Origin: Micromonospora trifolii
Lineage (GTDB): Bacteria; Actinomycetota; Actinomycetes; Mycobacteriales; Micromonosporaceae
Direction: 5' to 3'
Assembly: GCF_022229005.1 (NCBI RefSeq)
Contig: NZ_JAKKFD010000038.1
Location: 36,244 to 100,243 of the forward strand
Length of the DNA: 64,000 nt
A model generated the notes under the pieces. The model had not been told where the DNA came from and made no database searches. It saw only the letters and a program-made list of their open reading frames with translations. Position numbers and translations under genes: made by a program. The number at the start of each line of letters is the position of its first letter. Position 1 is the stretch's first letter. Shown in pieces: positions 49,670 through 58,033 of the stretch.

Positions 49670-50668
49670 TCAGGCCGCGGGAGCCGAACGAAGGTCGGTG
49701 AGGAGGCGCTCCACCTCGGCGTAGGACTCGGGGCTCAGCGGTCCACGCTCCAGTGTGGCCAGGTTCTCGTCGGCTTGGGCGACAGTGCGTAGGCCGGGGA
49801 TCGGCACGGTACGGGGGCTGCGCGCCAGCAGCCAGCCGAGCGCGCCCTGCGCCAGGGTGCGGCCGTCGGCGGTGAGCGCCTCGCGGACCTGGTCGACCCG
49901 GGCCGCCCAGCGTGGCGTCGGTCGGCCGTCGGTGAACCACTCCAGCCAATCCGGCGCCCGTCCGCGCACATCGTCGGCCCCGACCGCGCGGGTCGACCCG
50001 GTGAGCAGCCCCATCGCCAACGGCCCACGGTTGAGGCTGGCCAGGTCGTGCTTGTCGCAGACCGCCAGCACTGCCGCGTTGTCGCGCAGCACCGACTCGT
50101 CGTGCTGTATCGCCGTGCAGTGCGGGCCGGCAGCCGCGAACGCCTCTGCCGAGGACGGGTCGTCTGTGCTCCAGCCGTACGCGCGGATCTTGCCCTGGTC
50201 GACCAGGGCCTCCAGGGTGTCGACCAGATCGAGCGCGGCGGGCACCGGCAGTTCGTTGATGTGCAGTTGGTAGAGGTCGACGTAGTCGGTGCCGAGCCGG
50301 CGCAGCGACTCGTCCAGGCTGCGCACCGCGAAGGCAGGGCTGGCGTCGGTGCCGAGCGCCCGCCGGGTGCTCTCCTCGCTGACGTTGCCGAACTTGGTGG
50401 CGATCACCACGCTGTCCCGCCGCCCGGCCACTGCGCGACCGAGGATCCGCTCGCTGTGCCCGGCGCCGTAGTTGCTGGCGGTGTCGAACAGGGTCACCCC
50501 GAGGTCGAGTGCCCGGTGGATGGTGCGGATCGACTCGTCGTCGTCCACCTCACCCCAGCCGAACGGCTGCCCGTCGTCACCCCAGAGCGGGCCGCCGATG
50601 GCCCAGCACCCCATTCCGATAGCGCTCACCGTGATGCCGCTGCGTCCCAGCGTCCGTGTCGTCGTCAT
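49670..50668 (-). CDS. Aldo/keto reductase
   Basis: A 332-residue AKR with the full catalytic tetrad: Asp in VTLFDTASNYG, Tyr in the same block, Lys in VVIATKFGNV, and His in VDLYQLHINE. The NADPH-binding end is IPGLRTVAQADENL. It reduces aldehydes or ketones in the cytosol; the substrate is unknown. The ATG at 50668 faces the divergent MerR gene across a perfect 20-bp palindrome, the classic arrangement in which a MerR regulator controls its neighbour. On this strand TTGACC lies at the palindrome edge as a possible -35 element. Confidence 0.9.
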   Translation of the reverse strand: MTTTRTLGRSGITVSAIGMGCWAIGGPLWGDDGQPFGWGEVDDDESIRTIHRALDLGVTLFDTASNYGAGHSERILGRAVAGRRDSVVIATKFGNVSEESTRRALGTDASPAFAVRSLDESLRRLGTDYVDLYQLHINELPVPAALDLVDTLEALVDQGKIRAYGWSTDDPSSAEAFAAAGPHCTAIQHDESVLRDNAAVLAVCDKHDLASLNRGPLAMGLLTGSTRAVGADDVRGRAPDWLEWFTDGRPTPRWAARVDQVREALTADGRTLAQGALGWLLARSPRTVPIPGLRTVAQADENLATLERGPLSPESYAEVERLLTDLRSAPAA

Positions 50669-50683
50669 GGTCACCAGCCTCCA

Positions 50684-50703
50684 ACCTGGAGCGCGCTCCA
50701 GGT
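50684..50703. promoter_or_regulatory. MerR-type operator between AKR and MerR genes
   Basis: ACCTGGAGCGCGCTCCAGGT (50684-50703) is a perfect 20-bp palindrome, preceded on the minus strand by CTTG so that TTGACC forms a -35 box. MerR regulators bind such dyads inside over-long promoter spacers. It lies 15 bp from the AKR start and 21 bp from the MerR start. Confidence 0.78.
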
Positions 50704-50724
50704 CAAGCACTACCATCTCGCGAC

Positions 50725-51111
50725 ATGAGCGGTTACGCCCCCTCGGAGGCCGCCCGCCGCAGCGGCTTCAGTCTGGACACTCTGCGGTACTACGAGAAGA
50801 TCGGCCTCCTCGCTGACGTGGAGCGGACGACAGGCGGGCAGCGGGTCTTCACCGACGACGACCTCGGCTGGCTGGTGCTGTTTCGCTGCCTGCGCGACAC
50901 CGGGATGCCGATCGCGCAGATGCGCCGCTACGCGCAACTGGCCCGCGACGGCGAGCACACCACCGACGAGCGGCACGAGCTGCTGTGCCACCACGCGGCG
51001 CGGGTCGAGGAGCAGATGCGCCTGCTCCAGCGCCAGTACGACCACCTCCGGGAGAAGATCCGCTTCTACGAGCGGCTGCCCGGCACGACACCGGGGTCGG
51101 AACCCGACTGA
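50725..51111 (+). CDS. MerR-family transcriptional regulator
   Basis: A 128-residue MerR protein. The winged HTH (YAPSEAARRSGFSLDTLRYYEKIGLL, then GGQRVFTDDDLGWLVLFRCLRDTGMPIAQMRRY) is followed by a coiled-coil dimerisation helix (EEQMRLLQRQYDHLREKIRFYE). There is no cysteine-rich metal site and no large effector domain, so it resembles the small AKR/SDR-associated regulators that sense electrophiles or toxic aldehydes. It should control itself and the divergent aldo/keto reductase through the palindrome at 50684-50703. The ATG at 50725 begins the HTH. Its 3' end overlaps the convergent hemerythrin gene by 46 bp. Confidence 0.9.
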   Translation: MSGYAPSEAARRSGFSLDTLRYYEKIGLLADVERTTGGQRVFTDDDLGWLVLFRCLRDTGMPIAQMRRYAQLARDGEHTTDERHELLCHHAARVEEQMRLLQRQYDHLREKIRFYERLPGTTPGSEPD

Positions 51112-51602
51112 AGGAAACCGGGCCTGGCCAGGCCGAGTAGTTCCTCGGTCGTACCGGTTCGACCGGTGAGCGCGTTCAGGGCCGTGACCAGCCGCTTCTC
51201 CTCGTAGCGGAAGTGCGACTCCAGCAGGGCGGCCAGCCCGCCCAGCTCGGCGCGCACCTGGGCGACCGGCACCGCCGCGTCGCCGCTCAGCAGTGCCTCG
51301 ACCCGTTCCAGGATCCCCGCCACGACCTCGTGATCGGTGATCAGGTTGTCGATGACCGGGCGCAGCTCGGGGGCCTCCTCGGCCAGCAACCGGAACGCGC
51401 CAGCGTCCTCGCCGGTGTGGTGTCGGCCGAGCGCGGCGCAGAAGGTCAGACAGTGCGCCCGCAGGTCCCGGGACGGGGTGTCGAGGCTTGCCTGGAGCCG
51501 GGCCAGTTCCGCGCTGAGCCAGAGGTGGATTTCGATCATCTGATTGCCGACGGCGGCGAGCCGGCCGGCCGGTGAACCGGTTGGGTGCACGTTTCGTCCC
51601 AT
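51066..51602 (-). CDS. Hemerythrin HHE-domain protein
   Basis: A 178-residue four-helix HHE protein. Likely iron ligands are His in MIEIHLWLSAEL (about 26), HHTGED (about 63), DHEVVAGILE (about 93) and HFRYEEKRL (about 128), with Glu partners in the second and fourth. Such proteins bind O2, NO or peroxides through a di-iron centre. The ATG at 51602 fits the conserved N-terminus (MGRNVHPTG); a longer upstream form is less likely. The last 15 codons overlap the end of the convergent MerR gene, an uncommonly long tail-to-tail overlap, so the exact C-terminus may be a recent extension. Confidence 0.8.
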   Translation of the reverse strand: MGRNVHPTGSPAGRLAAVGNQMIEIHLWLSAELARLQASLDTPSRDLRAHCLTFCAALGRHHTGEDAGAFRLLAEEAPELRPVIDNLITDHEVVAGILERVEALLSGDAAVPVAQVRAELGGLAALLESHFRYEEKRLVTALNALTGRTGTTEELLGLARPGFLQSGSDPGVVPGSRS

Positions 51603-51703
51603 GCTGTCCCCGCGCCTCCATGCCCACGGCGGCCTTCGGGCCGGGTGCACTGCGACGCTGCGCCGAAGTCTAGGGCCGGCCGGTCACGCCCCAAAACCCG
51701 CGG

Positions 51704-53041
51704 TCACGGAGTGGTCGGTTCGTCGGTCTCCCGGACGTCGTGCCAGCGCGCGCGCCAGGCGGCCTCGTGGGCCTCGTGGGTGGTCCGCTCCTGGAAGACG
51801 GCGGCCCGCAGGGCGTGCCGGGACTGCGCCATCACCGTCACCTCCACGGCCACCAGCGCCACGCAGATCACTGTCGCGAGGGTGAGCGCCCCCAGCGCCG
51901 GCAGGTGCTGACCGACCGGAAGGGCCGCCGTGAGCACCACTATGACGCCGACGCGGGTCCAGCTGACGGTGTGCAGGGTGCGTAGCTGGAAGAGCAGGTT
52001 GACGGCGAAATAGCAGATCAACCCGCCGAAGAGCATCGGCACCGCCGGCCCCTCGACCTTCTCGGTGATCCCGCCGGCCGGGTCGGTGATCTTGTGCAGG
52101 ACCTCCTCGTTGCCGATCGAGAAGAGGATCACCCCGGCGATCATCGGCAGGTAGAGATAGGCGTACGCGTCGCGGGCCATCGCCACCCGGGGGGCGCCCT
52201 CCGCCGCGTGCAGGGCGATCCGGGCGGCCGGCCCGATGAAGTCGAAGTGCGCCCACCAGAGGGCGGCGGTGACCACGATGCCGAGCGCGGCGGCGGCCAC
52301 CGCCGGCCAGGTGACCGGCTTGCCGAGCAGGTTGCCGCCCACGCCCGTCGAGATGATCGACTCGCCCAGCGCGATGATCAGGATGAGGTCGTAGCGCTCC
52401 GTCCAGTGCTCGGCGCTGGTCACCCCCCAACCCCAGGTCCCGACGATGAAGCCGGTGGCGTACTGCACCACCACCACCGTGATCCACAGCCCGTCGCGGA
52501 CCAGGGCCGCCCGGTCGGGGTCGGTGATCTGCGGCGGGATGAGCGCGGCGGCCAGCAGCAGCACGATGCTCACCGCCAGCTCCGGGGCGAACCGCCGCAG
52601 TTGTCGCCGCTCCTGCGGGCTGTCCCGCACCACGTGCTGATACAGGATCATGTGTACGGCCCGGACCACGACGTAGCTGATGGCCACCAGCATCGGGCCG
52701 GCGGCGCTTCCCTTCGGGTCGTTGAAGGCCTGCGGCAGCGCCAGCGCGAACGCGAACAGGGCGACCATCGCGATCACCATGAGCACCGGGACGTAGCCCT
52801 CGCCGAGCCGGACCCGGGTGGCGACCAGGCTGTGCACCACCCAGATCCACCAGAGCACGGCGAGCACCAGGGCAGCGTGCAGCAGCTGCCGACCGGAGAT
52901 GTTCGCGGCGGTGGCCCGGGTGATGATGAAGAACGAGAAGACGAAGACCAGGTCGAAGAAGACCTCGAACTTGTCCACCCGGGCGCCCGGGGCGATCGGG
53001 ACGGCCGGTCCCAGCTGTCCACCCCGCCGGTAACCGCCCAC
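51704..53041 (-). CDS. LtrA-family (low temperature requirement A) membrane protein
   Basis: A 445-residue integral membrane protein with about ten to twelve hydrophobic segments. Signatures of the LtrA family are VDKFEVFFDLVFVFSFFIIT at the first helix, WGWGVTSAEHWTERYDLILI followed by IALGESIISTGVG, and LPMIAGVILFSIGNEEVLHK. LtrA was named from a Listeria cold-growth mutant; its transport or enzymatic role is unknown. The GTG at 53041 gives a start just upstream of the first conserved helix. The longer in-frame form from 53194 overlaps the divergent SDR start and adds unconserved Pro/Arg-rich sequence, so it was rejected. It ends in a charged cytosolic tail. Confidence 0.85.
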   Translation of the reverse strand: MGGYRRGGQLGPAVPIAPGARVDKFEVFFDLVFVFSFFIITRATAANISGRQLLHAALVLAVLWWIWVVHSLVATRVRLGEGYVPVLMVIAMVALFAFALALPQAFNDPKGSAAGPMLVAISYVVVRAVHMILYQHVVRDSPQERRQLRRFAPELAVSIVLLLAAALIPPQITDPDRAALVRDGLWITVVVVQYATGFIVGTWGWGVTSAEHWTERYDLILIIALGESIISTGVGGNLLGKPVTWPAVAAAALGIVVTAALWWAHFDFIGPAARIALHAAEGAPRVAMARDAYAYLYLPMIAGVILFSIGNEEVLHKITDPAGGITEKVEGPAVPMLFGGLICYFAVNLLFQLRTLHTVSWTRVGVIVVLTAALPVGQHLPALGALTLATVICVALVAVEVTVMAQSRHALRAAVFQERTTHEAHEAAWRARWHDVRETDEPTTP

Positions 53042-53193
53042 GATCCCACTCTGGCAGCGTCCGGGCTGGTCGGAGGCCCGAACGGCGATGGCGACGGGTC
53101 CGGCGTTACCTCTGGCCCGGCTCGGGGAAACACCGGGGCCACGGCCTCCCGCAGCGGGCCGGTCGATCCGCCCACCCCGGACAAGGATGGACA

Positions 53194-54129
53194 ATGACGA
53201 CCAACAACCCGATCACCACTTCGTTCACCCCTCACTCCACGGCCATGGACGTGATCCAGGGCGTGGACCTCGTCGGGCGGCGGGCGATCGTCACCGGCGG
53301 GTCCTCCGGGATCGGCGTGGAGACGGCCCGCGCCCTGGCCAGCGCCGGCGCGGAGGTCACCCTGGCCGTCCGCAACCCGGACGCGGGTCAGCAGGCCGCC
53401 AACGACATCACCGGCACCACCGGCAACGACAACGTCCTGGTCGCCCCGCTCGACCTCGCCGACCAGGGTTCGGTCGCCGACTTCGTGGCCAACTGGGACG
53501 GCCCGGTGCACATCCTGGTCAACAACGCCGGCATCATGGCTGCACCCCTGTCCCGCACCCCGCAGGGCTGGGAGATGCAGTTCGCCACCAACCACCTGGG
53601 GCACTTCGCGCTCGCCACCGGGCTGCGCCCGGCACTCGCCGCCGGCGACGGAGCCAGGATCGTCTCGGTCAGCTCCACCGCCCACCTGCGCTCACCGGTG
53701 GTCTTCGAGGACATCCAGTACGACAACCGGGAGTACGAGCCGTGGCAGGCGTACGGGCAGTCCAAGACGGCCAACGTGCTGTTCGCCGTTGAGGCCACCC
53801 GGCGCTGGGCCGACGACGGCATCCTCACCAACTCGCTGATGCCCGGCGCGATCCGGACCAACCTCCAGCGTTACGTCAGCGAGGAGGAACTGAACCGGCT
53901 GCGCGCCGGTAACGCGGCGACCTGGAAGACCGTCGAGCAGGGTGCCGCCACCTCGGTGCTGGTCGCCGCCTCACCGCTGCTCGACGGGGTCGGCGGGCGC
54001 TACTTCGAGGACTGTCAGGAGGCCGCCCCCAACGAGCCCGGTGGGCGGACCGGAGTCGCGGCGTACGCGCTGGACCCGGAGGCCGCCGAGCGGCTCTGGC
54101 AGGTCTCGACCGCCCTGCTCAAGGGCTGA
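53194..54129 (+). CDS. Short-chain dehydrogenase/reductase
   Basis: A 311-residue classical SDR of the retinol-dehydrogenase/WW-oxidoreductase-like group. Cofactor motif TGGSSGIGVETARALASAGA is followed by VNNAGIMAAP. The catalytic Ser is in IVSVSSTAHL and Tyr-Lys in AYGQSKTANVLFAVEATRRW. It probably uses NADP(H), judging from the Arg in AVRNPDAG. The C-terminal segment includes a loop starting LDGVGGRYFEDCQEA. The substrate is unknown. The ATG at 53194 follows AAGGATGG. It is divergent from LtrA and ends at a strong terminator facing sucB. Confidence 0.9.
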   Translation: MTTNNPITTSFTPHSTAMDVIQGVDLVGRRAIVTGGSSGIGVETARALASAGAEVTLAVRNPDAGQQAANDITGTTGNDNVLVAPLDLADQGSVADFVANWDGPVHILVNNAGIMAAPLSRTPQGWEMQFATNHLGHFALATGLRPALAAGDGARIVSVSSTAHLRSPVVFEDIQYDNREYEPWQAYGQSKTANVLFAVEATRRWADDGILTNSLMPGAIRTNLQRYVSEEELNRLRAGNAATWKTVEQGAATSVLVAASPLLDGVGGRYFEDCQEAAPNEPGGRTGVAAYALDPEAAERLWQVSTALLKG

Positions 54130-54139
54130 GGACCACAGA

Positions 54140-54178
54140 CGAGAGGGCGCCCCGGTCGGTGACCGGGGCGCCCTCTCG
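54140..54178. terminator. Bidirectional terminator between SDR and sucB
   Basis: A perfect 18-bp GC-rich stem (54140-54157 and 54161-54178, core GAGAGGGCGCCCCGGTC) with a 3-nt loop, 11 bp after the SDR stop and 14 bp after the sucB stop on the other strand. Confidence 0.88.
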
Positions 54179-54192
54179 GCGTTGCGGGTGGA

Positions 54193-56019
54193 TCAGGCCA
54201 GGCCCAGCTCCGACTCGAAGTTGCCGGCCTCCAGCCGCTCCTTGACAGCGGTCAGGAAGCGGGCCGCGTCGGCGCCGTCGATCAGCCGGTGGTCGTAGGA
54301 CATGGCCAGGTAGACCATCGACCGGATCGCGACGACCTCGCCCAGCTCCGGGTCGTTGACCACGACCGGCCGCTTGACCACGGCACCCGTGCCGAGCATC
54401 GCCGACTGCGGCGACGGCACGATCGGGGTGTCGAAGAGAGCGCCCCGGCTGCCCGTGTTGGTCAGGGTGAAGGTCGCCCCGGCCATCTCGTCCGGGGTGA
54501 TCTTGTTGGCCCGGGTGCGCTCGGCCAGGTCGGCGATCCGCTTGGCGATGCCGCCCATGTTGAGCTCACCGGCGTTGTGGATGACCGGCACGAGCAGGCC
54601 GCGCTCGGTGTCCACGGCGATGCCCAGGTGCTCGGCTGCCGGGTAGGTGATCGTGCCGCCGTCCAGGTCCATGCTGGCCTGGATGATCGGGTGGGTCTGG
54701 AGCGCCTCGATGGCGGCGAGCGCGAAGAACGGCAGGAAGGACAGCTTCACGCCGTGCTTGGCCTGGAACGACTCCTTCGCCCGCGTCCGCAACTTGGCGA
54801 CGCGGGTGACGTCCACCTCGACCACCGTGGTGAGCTGGGCCGTCTCGTGCAGCGACTGCTGCATCCGCTTGGCGATGGTCGCCCGGATGCGCGGCAGCTT
54901 CTCGGTGGTGCCCCGCTTGCTGCTCGGCTGCGGCTTCTCGGCCGGCTTGGCAGCAGCCGCCGACGGTGCGGCCGACGGCGCCGGTGCGGCGGCGGGAGCG
55001 GCCTTGGCGGCCTTCGCCTTCTCGGCGGCCTCCAGCACGTCCTGCTTGCGGATCCGACCGCCCACGCCGGTGCCGTTGAGCGAGGCCAGGTCGACGCCGT
55101 GCTCACTGGCCAGCTTGCGCACCAGCGGGGTCACGTACCCGGCGGCGTCCTCGCCGGCACCCGGTGCCGGGGCGGACGGGCGCGGCGGCGTCGAGGTCGA
55201 CGCGGCCGGCTGCGCGGCCTGCTCGGTCTTCGCCGGCTGCGCCGAGCTCTCGGTCTCCGCGGCGGGCTCGCTGTACGAGGCGCCCTGCGTCGGCTCCTCG
55301 ACCTTCGGCTCCGGCTTCGGCTCGGCCTTCGGCGCCGGCTTGGCCTCCGCCTTCGGCTCGGGCTGCGCCTGGGCCCCGCCGGCAGCACCGATGATCGCGA
55401 GGTCGGCGCCGACCGCTGCGGTCTCGTCCTCGGCGACCTTGATCTCCAGCACCGTGCCGGCGACCGGCGACGGGATCTCGGTGTCCACCTTGTCGGTGGA
55501 CACCTCCAGCAGCGGCTCGTCGACCTCGATGGTCTCGCCGACCTGCTTCAGCCAGCGGGTGACAGTACCCTCGGTGACGCTCTCGCCCAGGGCGGGCATC
55601 TTCACCGCGGTGCCCTCGCCCGACGAGGCGGCGGCCGGAGCCGGCGCCTCGGCCGGGGCCTCGTCCTGGGCCACCTCGTCGGCGGTGCCCTCGGCGGCGG
55701 CCGTCGGCTCGGCGGCCGGCTCGACCGACTCGGCCGGGGCCTGCTCCTGCGGGGCGGCCTCGCCACCGCCGGTCGACTCGCCCTCACCGGCGATGACGGC
55801 CAGCTCGCTGCCGACCTCGGCGGTCTCGTCCTCTCCGACCACGATCCGGCTCAGCACGCCCGCAGCGGGCGACGGGATCTCGGTGTCGACCTTGTCGGTC
55901 GAGACCTCGAGCAGGGGCTCGTCAACCTCGACCGTGTCGCCCTCCTGCTTGAGCCAGCGAGTGACGGTGCCCTCGGTGACGCTCTCGCCGAGCCGGGGCA
56001 TGGTGACCGATACCGGCAT
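54193..56019 (-). CDS. sucB: 2-oxo acid dehydrogenase E2 (dihydrolipoamide succinyltransferase type), two lipoyl domains
   Basis: A 608-residue E2. Two nearly identical lipoyl domains (residues 2-75, and about 140-215) each carry the lipoylated Lys in EVSTDKVDTEIPSP. They are joined by long Ala/Pro/Glu linkers. A peripheral-subunit-binding domain starts at YVTPLVRKLASEHGVDLASL. The catalytic acyltransferase domain holds the active-site SYDHRLIDGADAARFL near residue 578. In actinobacteria this protein (DlaT in M. tuberculosis) serves the pyruvate dehydrogenase complex despite the sucB name. The ATG at 56019 has AGGAG 9-10 nt upstream; an ATG at 56037 lacks one. The lipoylation enzymes LipB and LipA are encoded elsewhere in this window, and lpdA lies just upstream. 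Confidence 0.95.
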   Translation of the reverse strand: MPVSVTMPRLGESVTEGTVTRWLKQEGDTVEVDEPLLEVSTDKVDTEIPSPAAGVLSRIVVGEDETAEVGSELAVIAGEGESTGGGEAAPQEQAPAESVEPAAEPTAAAEGTADEVAQDEAPAEAPAPAAASSGEGTAVKMPALGESVTEGTVTRWLKQVGETIEVDEPLLEVSTDKVDTEIPSPVAGTVLEIKVAEDETAAVGADLAIIGAAGGAQAQPEPKAEAKPAPKAEPKPEPKVEEPTQGASYSEPAAETESSAQPAKTEQAAQPAASTSTPPRPSAPAPGAGEDAAGYVTPLVRKLASEHGVDLASLNGTGVGGRIRKQDVLEAAEKAKAAKAAPAAAPAPSAAPSAAAAKPAEKPQPSSKRGTTEKLPRIRATIAKRMQQSLHETAQLTTVVEVDVTRVAKLRTRAKESFQAKHGVKLSFLPFFALAAIEALQTHPIIQASMDLDGGTITYPAAEHLGIAVDTERGLLVPVIHNAGELNMGGIAKRIADLAERTRANKITPDEMAGATFTLTNTGSRGALFDTPIVPSPQSAMLGTGAVVKRPVVVNDPELGEVVAIRSMVYLAMSYDHRLIDGADAARFLTAVKERLEAGNFESELGLA

Positions 56020-56085
56020 TTTCTGAGACTCCTTCATTCCCCTGGTGGGATCTTCGCCCGTCGCCGGACGCCGCGGTTTGGATGA

Positions 56086-57477
56086 TCAGGCGTGCGCGTG
56101 CAGCGGCTTGCCGGCAAGGGCCAGGTGCGCCTCGCCCAGGGCCTCGTTCTGGGTCGGGTGGGCGTGCACGAGCTGGGCGACCTCGGCCGGGTACGCCTCC
56201 CAGTTGTAGATGAGCTGCGCCTCGCCGATCAGCTCACCCACCCGGGCGCCGATCATGTGCACGCCGACCACCGGGCCGTCCTCGACCCGGACCAGCTTCA
56301 CGAAGCCGGTGGTCTTGAGGATCTGGCTCTTGCCGTTGCCGCCCAGGTTGTAGTTGTACGTCTTGACCTTGTCGGCGCCGTACTGCTCCTTGGCCTTCGC
56401 CTCGGTGAGACCCACCGACGCCAGCTCCGGGTCGCAGTAGGTGACGCGCGGGATGCCGACCTCGTCGATCACGGCGGGGGTCTGCCCGGCGATCTCCTCG
56501 GCCACGAAGATGCCCTGCTGGAAGCCCCGGTGCGCGAGCTGGAGGCCGGGCACGATGTCGCCGACCGCGTAGACGTTCGGCACGTTGGTGCGCAGCCGCT
56601 CGTCGGTCAGCACGAAGCCGCGGTCCATCTTGACGCCCTGCTCCTCGTACCCGAGGTTGGCGGTGTTCGGGCCGCGACCGACGGCGACGAGCAGCAGCTC
56701 CGCCTCGACGGTCTCGCCGCCCTGGATGGTCAGCTTGACGCCGCTCTCGGTCTTCTCGACCTTCTCGAACGGCTTGCCGACCTTGAAGTTGATCTTCCGC
56801 TTGCGGAACGCCCGCTCCAGCGCCTTCGACGACTCCTCGTCCTCGGCGGCGACCAGCCGGGGCAGCGCCTCGACGATCGTCACGTCCACGCCGAAGGACT
56901 TCCACACACTGGCGAACTCGACGCCGATCACGCCGCCACCGAGCACGATCACCGACGACGGCACCCGGTCCATCGTGAGGGCGTGGTCGCTGGTGATGAT
57001 CCGCTCACCGTCGACGTCCAGGCCGGGCAGGCTCTTCGCGTACGAGCCGGAGGCCAGGACGATGTTGCGGCCGGTGTAGCGCTTGCCCGCCACCTCGACC
57101 ACGTTCTTGCCGACCAGCTTGCCGGCGCCCTCGACGACTGTGATGTTCTTCGAGCCGCCCACCAGGCCCTGCAGGCCCTTGTAGAGGCGGGAGATCACGC
57201 CATCCTTGTACGAGTTGACCCCGGCCATGTCGATGCCGATCAACTCGGCCTTCACACCGAACTGCTCAGACTCGCGAGCCTGGTCGGCGATCTCGGCCGC
57301 GTGCAGCAGCGCCTTCGTCGGGATGCAGCCGTTGTGCAGGCAGGTGCCCCCGAGCTTGCCCTTCTCGACCAGCGCGACCTTCAGGCCCAGCTGGGCGGCG
57401 CGCAGCGCGGTCGCGTAGCCGCCGCTGCCACCTCCGAGAATGACAATGTCGAAGGTCGCTTCGTTCGGCTCGCTCAC
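56086..57477 (-). CDS. lpdA: Dihydrolipoyl dehydrogenase (E3)
   Basis: A 463-residue flavoprotein disulfide reductase. FAD-binding FDIVILGGGSGGYATALRAA, redox pair Cys46/Cys51 in GGTCLHNGCIPTK, NAD-binding VIVLGGGVIGVEFASVW, second FAD motif NVYAVGDIVPG, and the C-terminal His-Glu in VHAHPTQNEALGEA are all present. It reoxidises dihydrolipoamide on E2 and on glycine-cleavage H protein, making NADH. The GTG at 57477 has GGGAG 8 nt upstream; the longer form from 57534 is unconserved. It precedes sucB on the same strand by 66 bp, so the E3 and E2 genes form an operon. Confidence 0.96.
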   Translation of the reverse strand: MSEPNEATFDIVILGGGSGGYATALRAAQLGLKVALVEKGKLGGTCLHNGCIPTKALLHAAEIADQARESEQFGVKAELIGIDMAGVNSYKDGVISRLYKGLQGLVGGSKNITVVEGAGKLVGKNVVEVAGKRYTGRNIVLASGSYAKSLPGLDVDGERIITSDHALTMDRVPSSVIVLGGGVIGVEFASVWKSFGVDVTIVEALPRLVAAEDEESSKALERAFRKRKINFKVGKPFEKVEKTESGVKLTIQGGETVEAELLLVAVGRGPNTANLGYEEQGVKMDRGFVLTDERLRTNVPNVYAVGDIVPGLQLAHRGFQQGIFVAEEIAGQTPAVIDEVGIPRVTYCDPELASVGLTEAKAKEQYGADKVKTYNYNLGGNGKSQILKTTGFVKLVRVEDGPVVGVHMIGARVGELIGEAQLIYNWEAYPAEVAQLVHAHPTQNEALGEAHLALAGKPLHAHA

Positions 57478-57655
57478 GTCCAACTCCCAGGTCGCGTCGC
57501 TGCATCGGGGGTCACGGGGATGTAACACGGACACACCCCACCTCGGTCATCTTGTCACCACTGGGCACAGGGTGCGTACTGAGGTGCCCAACGACACGTC
57601 ATCGACACGTACCCTTGGCACCGTTGTCGATGACGCACGGTGGGGGAGAGATCCG

Positions 57656-57985
57656 GTGGGGTTGTTCCGGCGCCGCAAACAGGCGACTGTGCCGAGCCAT
57701 GACCGTGCCGCCGATCGTGGCGACCTGGACCATCTGGAGAACTTCATCCGGAGTCGGCGCGGCGTCGAGGCGTACATCGAACCAAGGACGACAGTGACGG
57801 AGACCACCGTCATCCTGATCGCCGACGACGGGGAGTGGACCCGCCGGCGCATCGACGGCCCGGACGGAGCCCGGCGCTTCGCGTACCGGATGGGCATCCC
57901 GGTGTACGACGTCCGGCTGATGGGCTACCCGCAGCGGATGCGCGACTTCAACGAGCGCCGCAAACGGCGCCCCGAGCGTCACTGA
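57656..57985 (+). CDS. Conserved actinobacterial hypothetical protein
   Basis: A 109-residue soluble protein: GLFRRRKQATVPSHDR at the start, then DRGDLDHLENFIRSRRGVEA followed by YIEPRTTVTETTVILIADDGEWTRRRIDGP. It ends FAYRMGIPVYDVRLMGYPQR with a basic tail. The TTVILIADDGEWTRRRI strands suggest a small alpha/beta domain. I recall it as conserved in actinobacteria between lpd and the leucyl aminopeptidase gene, without known function; some databases call such proteins oxidoreductases without basis. The GTG at 57656 follows GGGGGAGA. It is divergent from lpdA and converges on pepA. Confidence 0.82.
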   Translation: MGLFRRRKQATVPSHDRAADRGDLDHLENFIRSRRGVEAYIEPRTTVTETTVILIADDGEWTRRRIDGPDGARRFAYRMGIPVYDVRLMGYPQRMRDFNERRKRRPERH

Positions 57986-57989
57986 CCTA

Positions 57990-58026
57990 CGCGAAGGGGC
58001 CCCCTTGAGCAGGGGGCCCCTTCGCG
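57990..58026. terminator. Bidirectional terminator between hypothetical gene and pepA
   Basis: A perfect 16-bp stem (57990-58005 and 58011-58026, core GCGAAGGGGCCCCCT) with loop TGAGC, between two convergent stops. It is one of the strongest hairpins in the window. Confidence 0.88.
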
Positions 58027-58033
58027 TGTCCCG

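Noticed and set aside
53042..53194. Longer LtrA protein starting at 53194
   Set aside because: The extension overlaps the divergent SDR start and is Pro/Arg-rich without family similarity; the GTG at 53041 fits better.
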